51,168 nt of DNA from CAYOKT01 sp964404605 (lineage in GTDB: Bacteria; Electryoneota; Electryoneia; Electryoneales; Electryoneaceae), in assembly GCA_964404605.1 (NCBI GenBank), contig CAYOKT010000010.1, positions 1-51,168 on the forward strand, in the 5' to 3' direction. Within the stretch, counting starts at the first letter, position 1; every line of letters starts with the position of its first letter. The notes beneath the pieces were generated by a model, which was not told the origin of the DNA, searched no databases, and saw nothing but the letters and a program-made list of their open reading frames with translations. Positions 34,158-42,550 of the stretch are shown piece by piece. Made by a program: the position numbers and the translations under genes.

Positions 34158-36743
34158 CTACCGTGTGTAGGTCTCGACGGATGTGTAGTCTTTTTCGTAG
34201 GCGGTCAAGGTCAGCGTGTCACCGTCAATGCTGTACTCCATCCCGTTGAGGTAGCCACCCGTGACATCCACGAAGATGTACCCATCCGTGGTGCTCCAGG
34301 TGAAGTTGTCCACCTGGGCATCCTCCGTGTGGGTGCCGTAACCGCTCGCGTTAACATCGAGCGTCACGTTCCCCGGGTCCATCTCGGTCCCGTTAACTGT
34401 GAGCCCGGTCCTTGTCCAGGTGCCGGCCAGGTCGGTGTCGAGGTTGCCGGTCTCCCGGATGAGCGTCTGGCTGATCTCCACGAACCGCTGCAACTCGCCG
34501 CTCGGCTCGTAGAAGACCGACTCCAGCGTGTTGCCGTCGATCGAGTACGAAACGGCCTGGATAATCGGGCTGTCGGGGTGATGGACGAAGAAGTAGCCCC
34601 CGTTGGCGCTCCAGGTGTTCTGGTCGATCTCCCGCTCGCCGCTGTCCGCGTCGAACATTACCGTTGTAAGGCTGCCGTCGGATTCGATGGTAACCCGCAC
34701 CGGCGTATGGTACAGAGCGCCGTCCGTGTACCCGATGACCGAGTACCAGGTACCGACCGGCTCGGAGGGAAGGTCTCCCGTCTCGCGCACCAGGGTGGAC
34801 ACCTCCGCGCCGTCCTCCCCCGGCATCGTAACCGTCAGGCTGTCACCGTCGATGGTGTATTCGGCCGCGTGCGCGGGCATCTCTCCGGGATTGCGAATGA
34901 AGAGGTAGGAGTCCGACGCGGTCCAGTCGCCGCCCTCGCTGTCCACGGCGCCGGTGTCGCCGAAGGAGTAGCTCATGAAGGTCCCGTCGCTGGATAACTC
35001 CACCGTTGCGGGCTGGTGATCCTCCACGCCGTCCACCGTATGCCCGACCTGGACCCAGGTGCCGACAAGATCGGCGGGTTGTGTGCCGGGGTCGCGGACG
35101 AAAGTCATATCCTCAACCTGTCCCTCGTCGCCCGGCGCCTGCACTTCGATCATGTTGCCGAAGTTGTAATACTGATAGGGGATGGGGAAGGCGGTTTCGG
35201 TCATCGTGTCGTCGCGCATCAGCAGGAGGGTGTCGACGGAGGACCAGCCCATCACCTCGGTGACCGGCACGCCGGACTCGTCGTAATGGTAGCTCGTCAT
35301 CGTGCCGGACGCGTCGAACACTATCGTCTCCGCACGGTCCCTGCCGTCGGTGCCGTTCCCGCCGTGCTCGAGGTAAACCCAGGTGCCGACGATGTTCGGG
35401 TCGTGCTCGCCGGTCTCCTTCACGAAAACCGGGTGTTGCACGCCCTCTTCCTCCATGGGGGTGGCTTCCATGTATCCGCCGCTGACGCTGTAATCCGCGG
35501 CGAACTTCAGGGGTGACTCGTTATCATCGACGATGACCGCACCCCCGGAAGTGGACCAGGAGGACGCCATCACTTCTTCCCGCTCAAGCTCGTGGTCATA
35601 CTGGGTGTCCGTGAACGAGCCGTCGATGTTGAACTCGAGCGCTTCCGGTTCGAACACCGCGTCCTGAATGTTCCCGTACTCCCCGGTGTAGATCCAGCGG
35701 CCCGCCAGCGCGGGATCGTGGGCGCCGGTCTCCTTGACCAAGATCTGAGTTGACGAGTTCCCTTCCAATGTGCCGTAGAATGTCACCCGCGTTCCCTCGA
35801 TCACGTACCGGGAGCGGAAGTCGACCACCCCCTCCTGGTTAAGGACGAAGAAGCTGTCGTCCACCGCCCACCAGGTGAAGGTATCGACCACGACCTCGCC
35901 CTCGTCCAGGTGAACGCTGATCCCGGTGCTGTCCTCGTTGAGCGTCGCCACCTGCGGATAGTACACCGGGGTACCGTCGATCTCCATCCAGACGTTCACC
36001 CAGGTCCCGGGGAGATCGGTGTTCACTTCGCCGCCGGTCTCCTTCGCGTAGGTGACCACCCAGGTTCCCTCCTCGTCCTGGTAGGTCACCGTGAGGGTGT
36101 TGCCGGCAACCGTGTAGTTGGTGGTGCTCCCGAGGTCGTTCAACGCGGGATACTGTGCGATGAGAACATTCTGGTTCACCGACCACGAGAGCGTATCCGT
36201 CTCGGCGCCCTCGGTCTGCGTCCCGGTGCCGTCACCGTTGAAAATCAACACCTCCGGACCGTAGCTCGCCGACTCGCCGTTCAACGTCGCCGAGGTCGAG
36301 TTCCAGGTGCCGACGAGGTTGTCATCGAGCGCGCCGGTCACACGAATCAGGGTCTGCACCCATGCGGTGTCGTTCATGGTAGCCGTCATCGTGAGGATGC
36401 GGTCATCGTCCAGGATCACCGTACTTTCGTAGGTCACACCGCTGCTCGTCACCGTGTAAGATAAAATGTCCCCGTCAAGGGTCCAGGTGAACGGCTCGAC
36501 ATAGACTTGGTTGTCCGGACCTTCGAACACGGACAAACCCGTGCTGTCCTGGTTGATCGTCGTCGTCTGGCGGTAATAGACAGGCGTACCGTTCATCGTC
36601 GCCGAGCGCAGCACCCATGTGCCGACAAGGTTGACCCCGCCGGTGGGTCCCGCCGGTTCTTCCGTTGCCTGTTCACAGGCCGTGGCGAGGAGAATCACCA
36701 TCGTGCCCGCCAGGATCAACCACAACCATCTTGCGGATCTCAT
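34158..36743 (-). CDS. Lipoprotein built of eight lipocalin-like repeats
   Basis: 861 residues. The lipobox is LATAC (Cys23), then an acidic/Pro/Gly linker. The rest is eight tandem repeats of about 100 residues, each opening with LVGTW or a variant (LVGTWVLRS, LVGTWNSTS, LPGTWVNVW, LAGRWIYTG, IVGTWVYLE, LVGTWVQVG, PVGTWYSVI, LAGTWTRTG). Each runs through an FTWTxDGD-like strand and a YSIDGDTLTLT-like strand, and most end in a K/RETGxxD linker. The GTW opening and the closing strands match lipocalin-like domains of FCB lipoproteins, which usually occur singly. The composition is very acidic and lacks Cys after the anchor. GGAGGT is 3 nt before the ATG. It is monocistronic with its own terminator. 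A binding or extended surface-rod role is inferred. Confidence 0.85.
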   Translation of the reverse strand: MRSARWLWLILAGTMVILLATACEQATEEPAGPTGGVNLVGTWVLRSATMNGTPVYYRQTTTINQDSTGLSVFEGPDNQVYVEPFTWTLDGDILSYTVTSSGVTYESTVILDDDRILTMTATMNDTAWVQTLIRVTGALDDNLVGTWNSTSATLNGESASYGPEVLIFNGDGTGTQTEGAETDTLSWSVNQNVLIAQYPALNDLGSTTNYTVAGNTLTVTYQDEEGTWVVTYAKETGGEVNTDLPGTWVNVWMEIDGTPVYYPQVATLNEDSTGISVHLDEGEVVVDTFTWWAVDDSFFVLNQEGVVDFRSRYVIEGTRVTFYGTLEGNSSTQILVKETGAHDPALAGRWIYTGEYGNIQDAVFEPEALEFNIDGSFTDTQYDHELEREEVMASSWSTSGGAVIVDDNESPLKFAADYSVSGGYMEATPMEEEGVQHPVFVKETGEHDPNIVGTWVYLEHGGNGTDGRDRAETIVFDASGTMTSYHYDESGVPVTEVMGWSSVDTLLLMRDDTMTETAFPIPYQYYNFGNMIEVQAPGDEGQVEDMTFVRDPGTQPADLVGTWVQVGHTVDGVEDHQPATVELSSDGTFMSYSFGDTGAVDSEGGDWTASDSYLFIRNPGEMPAHAAEYTIDGDSLTVTMPGEDGAEVSTLVRETGDLPSEPVGTWYSVIGYTDGALYHTPVRVTIESDGSLTTVMFDADSGEREIDQNTWSANGGYFFVHHPDSPIIQAVSYSIDGNTLESVFYEPSGELQRFVEISQTLIRETGNLDTDLAGTWTRTGLTVNGTEMDPGNVTLDVNASGYGTHTEDAQVDNFTWSTTDGYIFVDVTGGYLNGMEYSIDGDTLTLTAYEKDYTSVETYTR

Positions 36744-36783
36744 CTTACCTCCCTCACTTCTTCAATCGGACCGACCGGCCCGG

Positions 36784-36811
36784 TTAATACCCGCGATGTT
36801 TTCGCAAACAA
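36784..36811 (-). promoter_or_regulatory. Possible promoter of the eight-repeat lipoprotein
   Basis: Minus strand: TTGTTT (36811-36806), a 16-bp spacer and TATTAA (36789-36784), about 40 nt before the ATG at 36743. It is in an AT-richer stretch than its surroundings. Confidence 0.4.
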
Positions 36812-37006
36812 CACCATATCGCTGACACCGGTGTAAACTAAATGCGGTTCCTCCCGCGGTGCAATATGGCTCCAGGGGCAGTGTAGCCTTTATTCGCCGG
36901 GACATCGCGTGACACGGGTCGTCCGCGGAACGTGACCCCCGTCTCTTCCCGGTCAGGAAGGTAATACGGAGAGGAATTCCCACCGTGTGGAGAGGAAAAA
37001 GATGAA

Positions 37007-38056
37007 CTACCGACCCAGCAGAGCGTTCGCTTCCGCGAGAAGCTCGTTGAAGACGGCTTCGTCCCGGGACTCAACCTCCGGCGGTGCGACCAGCCAGCGC
37101 GGGAGCCACAGCCGCACCGGCGCGGGGGGTGCGGCGCCACGGCCCTCCGCCAGCGATTCGAGCGCGTCCGCCGCCTTGCCGCGGCCCGTCCTTCGCAGCA
37201 GCCCGGCATAGTCGGAATAGATCATGGCGAACACGGGATGGTCAGGTTTCAGCACCGCCGAAAGCACCTCGAGGCCGGCGATGTAATCGTCTTCCGCACC
37301 CGCGAACGAACCGTGGTCCGCCCTCCACCGGGCGCGTCGCGCGAGCAGCAGGCCGACGAGCGGGTGGTCCCTGCCATGCCCCCGCAGCGCGAGCCCAAGG
37401 GCCTTGTCCAGCAGGCGCTCCGCCTCCCGCACCCTGCCCGCGGCGGAGAGACGGTCCACCTGCCGCCCGATCTCGCGCACCAGCCCCGCACCGGGCGCGT
37501 CCGGGACCTCCTCGACCAACTGGATGCGCGGAACGGCCGCTCCGCCCTTCTCGCGTATCATCCCCGCCGGAAAATGAACTATGGGAGGCGCGCTCCGGGC
37601 GAACACAGCCGCCGGAGAAGACCGGGCGGGCGCTTCCTGTCGCGGCGCTGCGGACGCATTCGGCGCCAGGATGGCCGAGAAGTCCCGCCCTTGAGCCTCG
37701 AACTCCCGGGGGTGCGTGCGCGGCTTCTCCGGTTCCCGCCGCCCGTCACCCGCCGCGAGAGCGGCCAGCAGGGCGGCGAGGGCGAGCTCCGCCAGCAGCA
37801 GCGTCGCCAGCGGGACATGAACCCCGACGGACCAGCTCGCGTTTTCCCCCGGAGAGGAGGGAGGGGGCGGCGCAGCAAAGAGGGAGTGGAAACCGAGAAA
37901 ACGGTTTGCGCCGCTCCTCTCCGCCCGCCACGGCGGGAAGAGCAGGAGCATGACCACAAGGGCGGCGGCCAGCGCGAGCAACACCCTCTGGCGCGGGTTC
38001 AGCGCGAGACTGACCCGGCGCTTCGAGACGCCGCTTTTTACCGCTTCACGGCCCAT
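37007..38056 (-). CDS. Membrane protein with cytoplasmic-type TPR repeats
   Basis: 349 residues. Two transmembrane segments lie at about residues 26-43 (VLLALAAALVVMLLLFPP) and 82-103 (PLATLLLAELALAALLAALAAG), separated by a Pro/Ser-rich loop (APPPPSSPGENASW). A disordered Pro/Ala-rich stretch follows, then two to three tetratricopeptide-like helix pairs (about 205-310) with LVREIGRQVDRLSAAGRVREAERLLDKA spread over 28 residues and YIAGLEVLSAVLKPDHP. The pattern of TPR with GHPxxA-like turns (RDHPLVGLLLARRA) is typical of kinesin-light-chain TPRs. No known function; probably an interaction protein. The spacer to the lipoprotein gene (263 bp) holds nothing I can call beyond that gene's promoter. 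Confidence 0.65.
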   Translation of the reverse strand: MGREAVKSGVSKRRVSLALNPRQRVLLALAAALVVMLLLFPPWRAERSGANRFLGFHSLFAAPPPPSSPGENASWSVGVHVPLATLLLAELALAALLAALAAGDGRREPEKPRTHPREFEAQGRDFSAILAPNASAAPRQEAPARSSPAAVFARSAPPIVHFPAGMIREKGGAAVPRIQLVEEVPDAPGAGLVREIGRQVDRLSAAGRVREAERLLDKALGLALRGHGRDHPLVGLLLARRARWRADHGSFAGAEDDYIAGLEVLSAVLKPDHPVFAMIYSDYAGLLRRTGRGKAADALESLAEGRGAAPPAPVRLWLPRWLVAPPEVESRDEAVFNELLAEANALLGR

Positions 38057-38230
38057 GCCGCCATTCCCCGCTTCAAACCCTCCTCGGGGCGAGTCCCCCT
38101 CGGGAATAAACTATCCTCTCGCGTCTCCGCGAACAAGCGCCTTGGAGTGGCGGGTGGGATTCCCCCGAGGCGCCGCCGCCGGTTTCCGACCACTTCTCCC
38201 GCGGCAGAACGTATCCGCCGGGCGCTTTCC

Positions 38231-38259
38231 TTGACACGTCTCCACGCCGCGGTTACGTT
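38231..38259 (+). promoter_or_regulatory. Promoter of the CPBP-family gene
   Basis: TTGACA (38231-38236), a 17-bp spacer and TACGTT (38254-38259). A perfect palindrome, CACATGTG (38264-38271), covers the expected transcription start and resembles the CACATATGTG element before mfd. Confidence 0.6.
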
Positions 38260-38308
38260 CCTCCACATGTGAATAGTTCTACTAGGCTCGCCACGGGGAG
38301 GGGAGATT

Positions 38309-41300
38309 ATGGAACGCATCCGTCTGAACCGCGCGGACGGTGTCTTCATCGCCGTCTGCCTCGTCTTGCTCGCCGCCGGGTTGTGGGTGAGTTTCACCTA
38401 TTTTCAGAAGGCGTTTCCCGAAGCCGCGATCGAGTTCCGTTACAGCCGCGACCAGTCCGGGCAACTCGCCGTGAGCGTCCTCGACAGCCTGTCGATGACC
38501 CCTCCGGCCGACTACCGGCACGCCTCCATCTTCGGCTTTGACAACACCGCGAAAACCTACCTCGAAAAAGAGCTCGGGCTGAAGAACGCCCAGCCCTTCT
38601 TCGGTGATCCCATCCGCCTGTGGGCCTGGCGCCACCGCTGGTTCAAGCCCGGGACCAAGGAGGAGTTCCAGGTTTCCATCTCCCCCAGCGGCGAGCTGGT
38701 GAGGCTGGACCACCTGGTCGAGGAGGAGGCCCCCGGTGCCGACCTGCCGGAGGAGGAGGCGCGCGCGCTGGCGGCCGCTTTCCTCGCCCGGACCGTCCAC
38801 CTGGACACCTCCCGCCTCGTCTTCCTCGAGAGTTCGCGCGAGGGCCGGCCCCACCGCGCCGACTGGACCTTCACCTGGAAGGCGGAGGGGGTCGAGCCGG
38901 TGGAGGGGTCCGACTACCGTTACGCGGTCACCATCCTCGGCGACAAGGTCGGGGGCTACCGCGAATGGCTGCGCGTGCCGGAGGCCTGGCGCGCCGATTA
39001 CAAGCGGCTGCGCAGCTTCAACAACCTCGCCGGCCAGGTGGATGGAATCGGCTGGGTGTTGACATTGATCGCGGTCGTCGCCGTCTTCGTGATCCGCATG
39101 AGGCGGCGGGACGTGCACTGGCGGACCGCGATCGCCTTCGGCCTGGTCGCCGCGGTTCTCTTCTACCTCAACTCGCTCAACTCCCTGCCCCAGACCCTGT
39201 ACCGCTACGACACCACCACCTCGTGGCCGGGCTTCCTGTTGCAGACTCTCCTCCTCAACCTGATCGCCTCGGTCGGGGTCGGTGTGCTCATCGGCCTGCT
39301 CACCGCCTCCGCAGAGACGATGTACCGGGGGCAGTATCCCCGCCGTCTCGCGCTGCCGACCCTCTTCTCGCCCCGCGCCCTGCGCACCAAGACGGCGTTC
39401 AAGGCGATCTTCCTCGGAATCACGATGACCGCCTTCTTCATCGCCTACCAGATCGGCATCTACCTGCTCGCCGACCGCCTCGGCGCGTGGAGCCCGGCGG
39501 ATGTCCCCTATGACAACCTGCTGAACACCGCCTTTCCCTGGATCGCCGTCCTGCTGATGGGCTTCTTCCCCGCGGTGAGCGAGGAGTTCCTCAGCCGGAT
39601 GTTCTCCATCCCGTTCCTCCAGCGGGCGTTCCGCGGGCGCCTCACCTGGCTCGCGGTGCTGATCCCGGCGATCATCTGGGGCTTCGGTCATGCCGGCTAT
39701 CCGAACCAGCCGTGGTGGATCCGCGGCGCGGAGGTCGGGGGCGCGGGGATCATCGTCGGCTTCATCATGCTGCGCTACGGCATCCTCGCCACCCTCGTCT
39801 GGCACTACACCGTGGATGCACTCTACACCTCGCTGCTCCTCTTCCGCAGCGACAACCCGTACTTCATCGCCACGGCGGCCGTCGGGGCGGGACTGCTCGC
39901 CATTCCGCTGCTCGTCGCCCTCTTCGCCTACCTGCGCACGGGAACCTTCCTCCCCGAAAAGGGTCTGCGGAACGGCGACCTCGCCGCACCGCCGCCGGTG
40001 GAAAAGCTGAAGGAGGCCGGGGCGGAAAAGGAGCCGGAAGTACCCGCCGCGCTGCCCCTCCCGGCGGGCGCGCGGCTGCTGGCCCTCGGTCTGCTCGCGG
40101 TCGGCGCGGCCGCGATGCTGATGCCCATCGAGCGCATCGGCTCCTTCCTCGCCTACACGGTGGAGCCGAAGGCCGCCGTACGCTCTTTCGCCGACAGCCT
40201 GCGGGCCACCGGCTGGGCGAATCCGGACACGATGCACCTCGCCGCGTTCGTCGGCGAATCCGAGGAAAACGAGATCGGCGGGGAAGTGTATCCCTACCTG
40301 CTGAAACACGTGGGGTCAATCCGTGAGTTCAACCGGATCGCGGACTCCACGCTGCTGATCGGGCGGTGGAAGGTGAACGCCTGGGTGCCGGAGAACCGCT
40401 TCCGTTTCGTCGGGACGGTTTCCGCCGCCACCGGCGAGGTGCAGTCGCTCTTCCCGGTGCTTCCCGAGGAGATGCCGGGTGACAGCCTGAGCGAGGACAG
40501 CGCCAGGGCGCTGATCGAGGCGCTGCTCCAGAGGCAGGGCGTGGACCTGGACCGCTTCGAGATGAAATCCCACACCGCCTCCGCGCGGCCCGCGAGGATG
40601 GACCACAAGTTCGTCTACGAGGCGCTGGAGGGGGATCCGCGGCACGTCGGCGAGGCGAAGTTCCGCCGCATCGGGTGGGTCTACGGCAGCTATGCCGCCG
40701 CCTCGAAGCGGCCGGTGTTCAAGATCCCCGAGAGCTGGCAGCGCGACCGACGGGCGACCACCGCCGCCCGCGCGGCGGTGCGCATCTTCCACGTGCTGGC
40801 GGTCCTCGCGATGGTCGGCGGAATGATCATCCTGCTCATTCTGCTCACCCGGCGCGGCGTCGTGCCGTGGAAGCAGGCGTTTCTGCTGGCCATCGTGCCG
40901 GGGGTTCTCGCCCTCACCGGTCTCCCCGGGAGGATGCACCTGTTCACCCAATCCTACTTCCAGCAGGTGGAGATTCCCTGGAGCGTCTTCAAGGGAACCA
41001 TGCTGACCAGCATGCTGATCTCCGTCGTCTTCCAGTACCTGCTGGCCGCGGTGATCTTCGCCCTCCTCGGGGGCATGTACCCGAAGGCCGCCCGGCAGCT
41101 CCGGCTCGGCGCCCGGCGGCTCGGCGCCACGGATGGCTGGCTCGCCCTGCTCGCCGGGGTGGGCGGCCTGCTCCTCCTGCGGACCACGAAGGACGCGCTC
41201 GCGGCGGCCAGCCCCGGCTGGGTGCCCTGGACGGGGTGGGGAGTGCCCGGATGGTTCGCTTCGCCCTGGCCGTTCGGCTCCATGCTCGCGTCCGGCGTGG

Positions 41301-41689
41301 AGGCTTCGGTCATTGCGGCCGGGCTGCTCGCCTTCGTCGCCTACCTCTGGACCGGACCGCTGCGGCGCACGGGGTGGCGCATCCTGGTCGCCGCCGTGCT
41401 GCTGATCGCCTTCCTCCCCGATGCAACGCTCGAGGGCGGTGAATGGGTTTTCTCCCTTCTCCACGCCGCCGCGTTCTGGCTGCTGGTATGGCTGGTGCTG
41501 CGGGTGATCGTCGCCGGACGGCCGGTGAACCTCGTCGCCCTCGCCCTCGCCGCCGGGTGCCTGCCGCCCGTCCTGGAGGCCGTCGGCTCCGGCAACGGGT
41601 CCATCTCGATGGAGGGCTGGCTCTTCGCCCTGCTGGTCGCTTTCGCCCTCGCCGTCTGGATGGGCCTGCCTGGGAGGGCGCGGAGGTAG
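38309..41689 (+). CDS. CPBP-family intramembrane protease, internally duplicated
   Basis: 1126 residues, far longer than ordinary CPBP (Rce1-like) proteases of 200-300. Order: one TM helix, a soluble domain of about 200 residues, a membrane region with the protease, a second soluble domain (about 620-820), and a second multi-TM region. The CPBP motifs are in the first half: EEFLSR (Glu425, Glu426, Arg430), FGHAGY (His461) and WHYTVD (His499, Asp503). The second soluble domain repeats the first: both end in GGYREWLRVPEAWRADY or YGSYAAASKRPVFKIPESW followed by a TM helix. The second membrane region lacks the catalytic motifs. GGAGGGGAG precedes the ATG. Substrates are unknown; the extracytoplasmic domains may present them. 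Confidence 0.88.
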   Translation: MERIRLNRADGVFIAVCLVLLAAGLWVSFTYFQKAFPEAAIEFRYSRDQSGQLAVSVLDSLSMTPPADYRHASIFGFDNTAKTYLEKELGLKNAQPFFGDPIRLWAWRHRWFKPGTKEEFQVSISPSGELVRLDHLVEEEAPGADLPEEEARALAAAFLARTVHLDTSRLVFLESSREGRPHRADWTFTWKAEGVEPVEGSDYRYAVTILGDKVGGYREWLRVPEAWRADYKRLRSFNNLAGQVDGIGWVLTLIAVVAVFVIRMRRRDVHWRTAIAFGLVAAVLFYLNSLNSLPQTLYRYDTTTSWPGFLLQTLLLNLIASVGVGVLIGLLTASAETMYRGQYPRRLALPTLFSPRALRTKTAFKAIFLGITMTAFFIAYQIGIYLLADRLGAWSPADVPYDNLLNTAFPWIAVLLMGFFPAVSEEFLSRMFSIPFLQRAFRGRLTWLAVLIPAIIWGFGHAGYPNQPWWIRGAEVGGAGIIVGFIMLRYGILATLVWHYTVDALYTSLLLFRSDNPYFIATAAVGAGLLAIPLLVALFAYLRTGTFLPEKGLRNGDLAAPPPVEKLKEAGAEKEPEVPAALPLPAGARLLALGLLAVGAAAMLMPIERIGSFLAYTVEPKAAVRSFADSLRATGWANPDTMHLAAFVGESEENEIGGEVYPYLLKHVGSIREFNRIADSTLLIGRWKVNAWVPENRFRFVGTVSAATGEVQSLFPVLPEEMPGDSLSEDSARALIEALLQRQGVDLDRFEMKSHTASARPARMDHKFVYEALEGDPRHVGEAKFRRIGWVYGSYAAASKRPVFKIPESWQRDRRATTAARAAVRIFHVLAVLAMVGGMIILLILLTRRGVVPWKQAFLLAIVPGVLALTGLPGRMHLFTQSYFQQVEIPWSVFKGTMLTSMLISVVFQYLLAAVIFALLGGMYPKAARQLRLGARRLGATDGWLALLAGVGGLLLLRTTKDALAAASPGWVPWTGWGVPGWFASPWPFGSMLASGVEASVIAAGLLAFVAYLWTGPLRRTGWRILVAAVLLIAFLPDATLEGGEWVFSLLHAAAFWLLVWLVLRVIVAGRPVNLVALALAAGCLPPVLEAVGSGNGSISMEGWLFALLVAFALAVWMGLPGRARR

Positions 41690-41692
41690 GAG

Positions 41693-41709
41693 GGCGGGTG
41701 TGACCCGCC
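41693..41709. repeat. Hairpin after the CPBP gene
   Basis: GGCGGGT-GTG-ACCCGCC, a perfect 7-bp stem starting 4 bp after the stop. No T-run follows, so it is a weak terminator candidate or a repeat stem. Confidence 0.4.
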
Positions 41710-41733
41710 GCGACGCGGGCGCGACGTATCATC

Positions 41734-41761
41734 GTAGGGGCACGGCGCGCCGTGCCCCTAC
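41734..41761 (+). repeat. GTAG-headed REP palindrome, copy 2 (perfect)
   Basis: 28 bp, GTAGGGGCACGGCG followed by its exact reverse complement, so the GTAG head is present on both strands. It lies 111 bp upstream of the RAYT gene. Confidence 0.85.
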
Positions 41762-41872
41762 CACAAACAACCTGTTTTATCGCGTATAAGGCTGCGCTGG
41801 GATCGACCTTTTACAACGCCCGTTCGAGGTCACGGTGCATGATGCCATGAAACATATCATCGGGAGGGTCGC

Positions 41873-42475
41873 CTGACATACCGCGACTCAGAGGCTCGCC
41901 GCCGTTCCATCCGCCTGCGCGGGTATGATTATTCGCAACATGGCGCGTATTTCGTAACCATTTGTGCGCACAAGGGGCGATGTGTTTTCGGGTGGATAGT
42001 GGACGAAAAAATGCAGTTGAATGAATGGGGAGAGATTGTACGGATCGAATGGTTAAAATCGTCAGAATTGCGCAAGGAAATCGAATTGGACGAATTCGTG
42101 ATTATGCCCAATCATTTCCATGGAATCTTGCTGATCCATAGTACGGATACCGCGTATCTTCGCAGGGGCACGGCGCGCCGTGCCCCTACAACCGGACGGT
42201 TCGGCAAGCCGCTGTCCCGAACATTGCCGACGATTATTCGCGCATTCAAGTCCGCTGTAACCAAACGAATCAACGCGTTGCGTAACATGCCCGGCGCGCC
42301 TGTTTGGCAGCGAAACTACTGGGAACGTGTCATCAGAAACGAAAGCGAATTGATGCGGGTGCGGGAATACGTCGTGAACAACCCCGTGAAATGGGAATGG
42401 GACCGGGAAAATCCCGCGTTCGAGATACGGCCCGCCAAGTCCGGACAACCAGCGGAACCCTGGACGGAATCGTGA
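41873..42475 (+). CDS. REP-associated tyrosine transposase (RAYT, Y1/HUH family)
   Basis: About 200 residues from the proposed start. It nicks single-stranded DNA at REP sequences through a Tyr-DNA bond. The HUH motif is in MPNHFHGIL (His81, His83) and the likely catalytic Tyr149 is in WQRNYWERVIRNE; VNNPVKW closes the domain. The family N-terminus RRRSIRLRGYDYSQHGAYF and VTICAHKG is readable upstream of the first GTG (41999), so the true start is earlier. No ATG, GTG or TTG is available before the upstream stop; a CTG at 41873 with GGGAGGG 5-6 nt before it is the best candidate. A REP palindrome inside the gene encodes RRGTARRAPTT (about residues 97-107) in frame. Confidence 0.85.
   Translation: MTYRDSEARRRSIRLRGYDYSQHGAYFVTICAHKGRCVFGWIVDEKMQLNEWGEIVRIEWLKSSELRKEIELDEFVIMPNHFHGILLIHSTDTAYLRRGTARRAPTTGRFGKPLSRTLPTIIRAFKSAVTKRINALRNMPGAPVWQRNYWERVIRNESELMRVREYVVNNPVKWEWDRENPAFEIRPAKSGQPAEPWTES
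42162..42189 (+). repeat. REP palindrome inside the RAYT coding sequence
   Basis: AGGGGCACGGCG and its exact reverse complement (42164-42187); the outer bases differ from the perfect copy by one change (GCAG for GTAG). It is read through in frame. Confidence 0.85.
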
Positions 42476-42484
42476 TGATTCATG

Positions 42485-42512
42485 GTGCGGGCACGGCACG
42501 CCGTGCCCCTAC
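42485..42512 (+). repeat. REP palindrome, copy 4 (degenerate)
   Basis: Aligns over 28 bp to the perfect copy with three changes (GTGC for GTAG, one A in the centre), 10 bp after the RAYT stop. A decayed fragment ending CGCCCCTAC follows at about 42535-42553. Confidence 0.75.
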
Positions 42513-42550
42513 CACAAATAATCCATCCTAATAGTGCCGCGCGCACGCCC

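Larger units (their letters stand above)
41734..42512 (+). mobile_element. RAYT gene with flanking REP palindromes
   Basis: The transposase gene is bounded by REP copies at 41734-41761 and 42485-42512 and has a third copy inside it. This is the usual RAYT/REP arrangement (REPtron-like). The base composition is visibly lower in GC than the neighbours, consistent with transfer. The exact ends are not defined by any target duplication that I can see. Confidence 0.6.
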
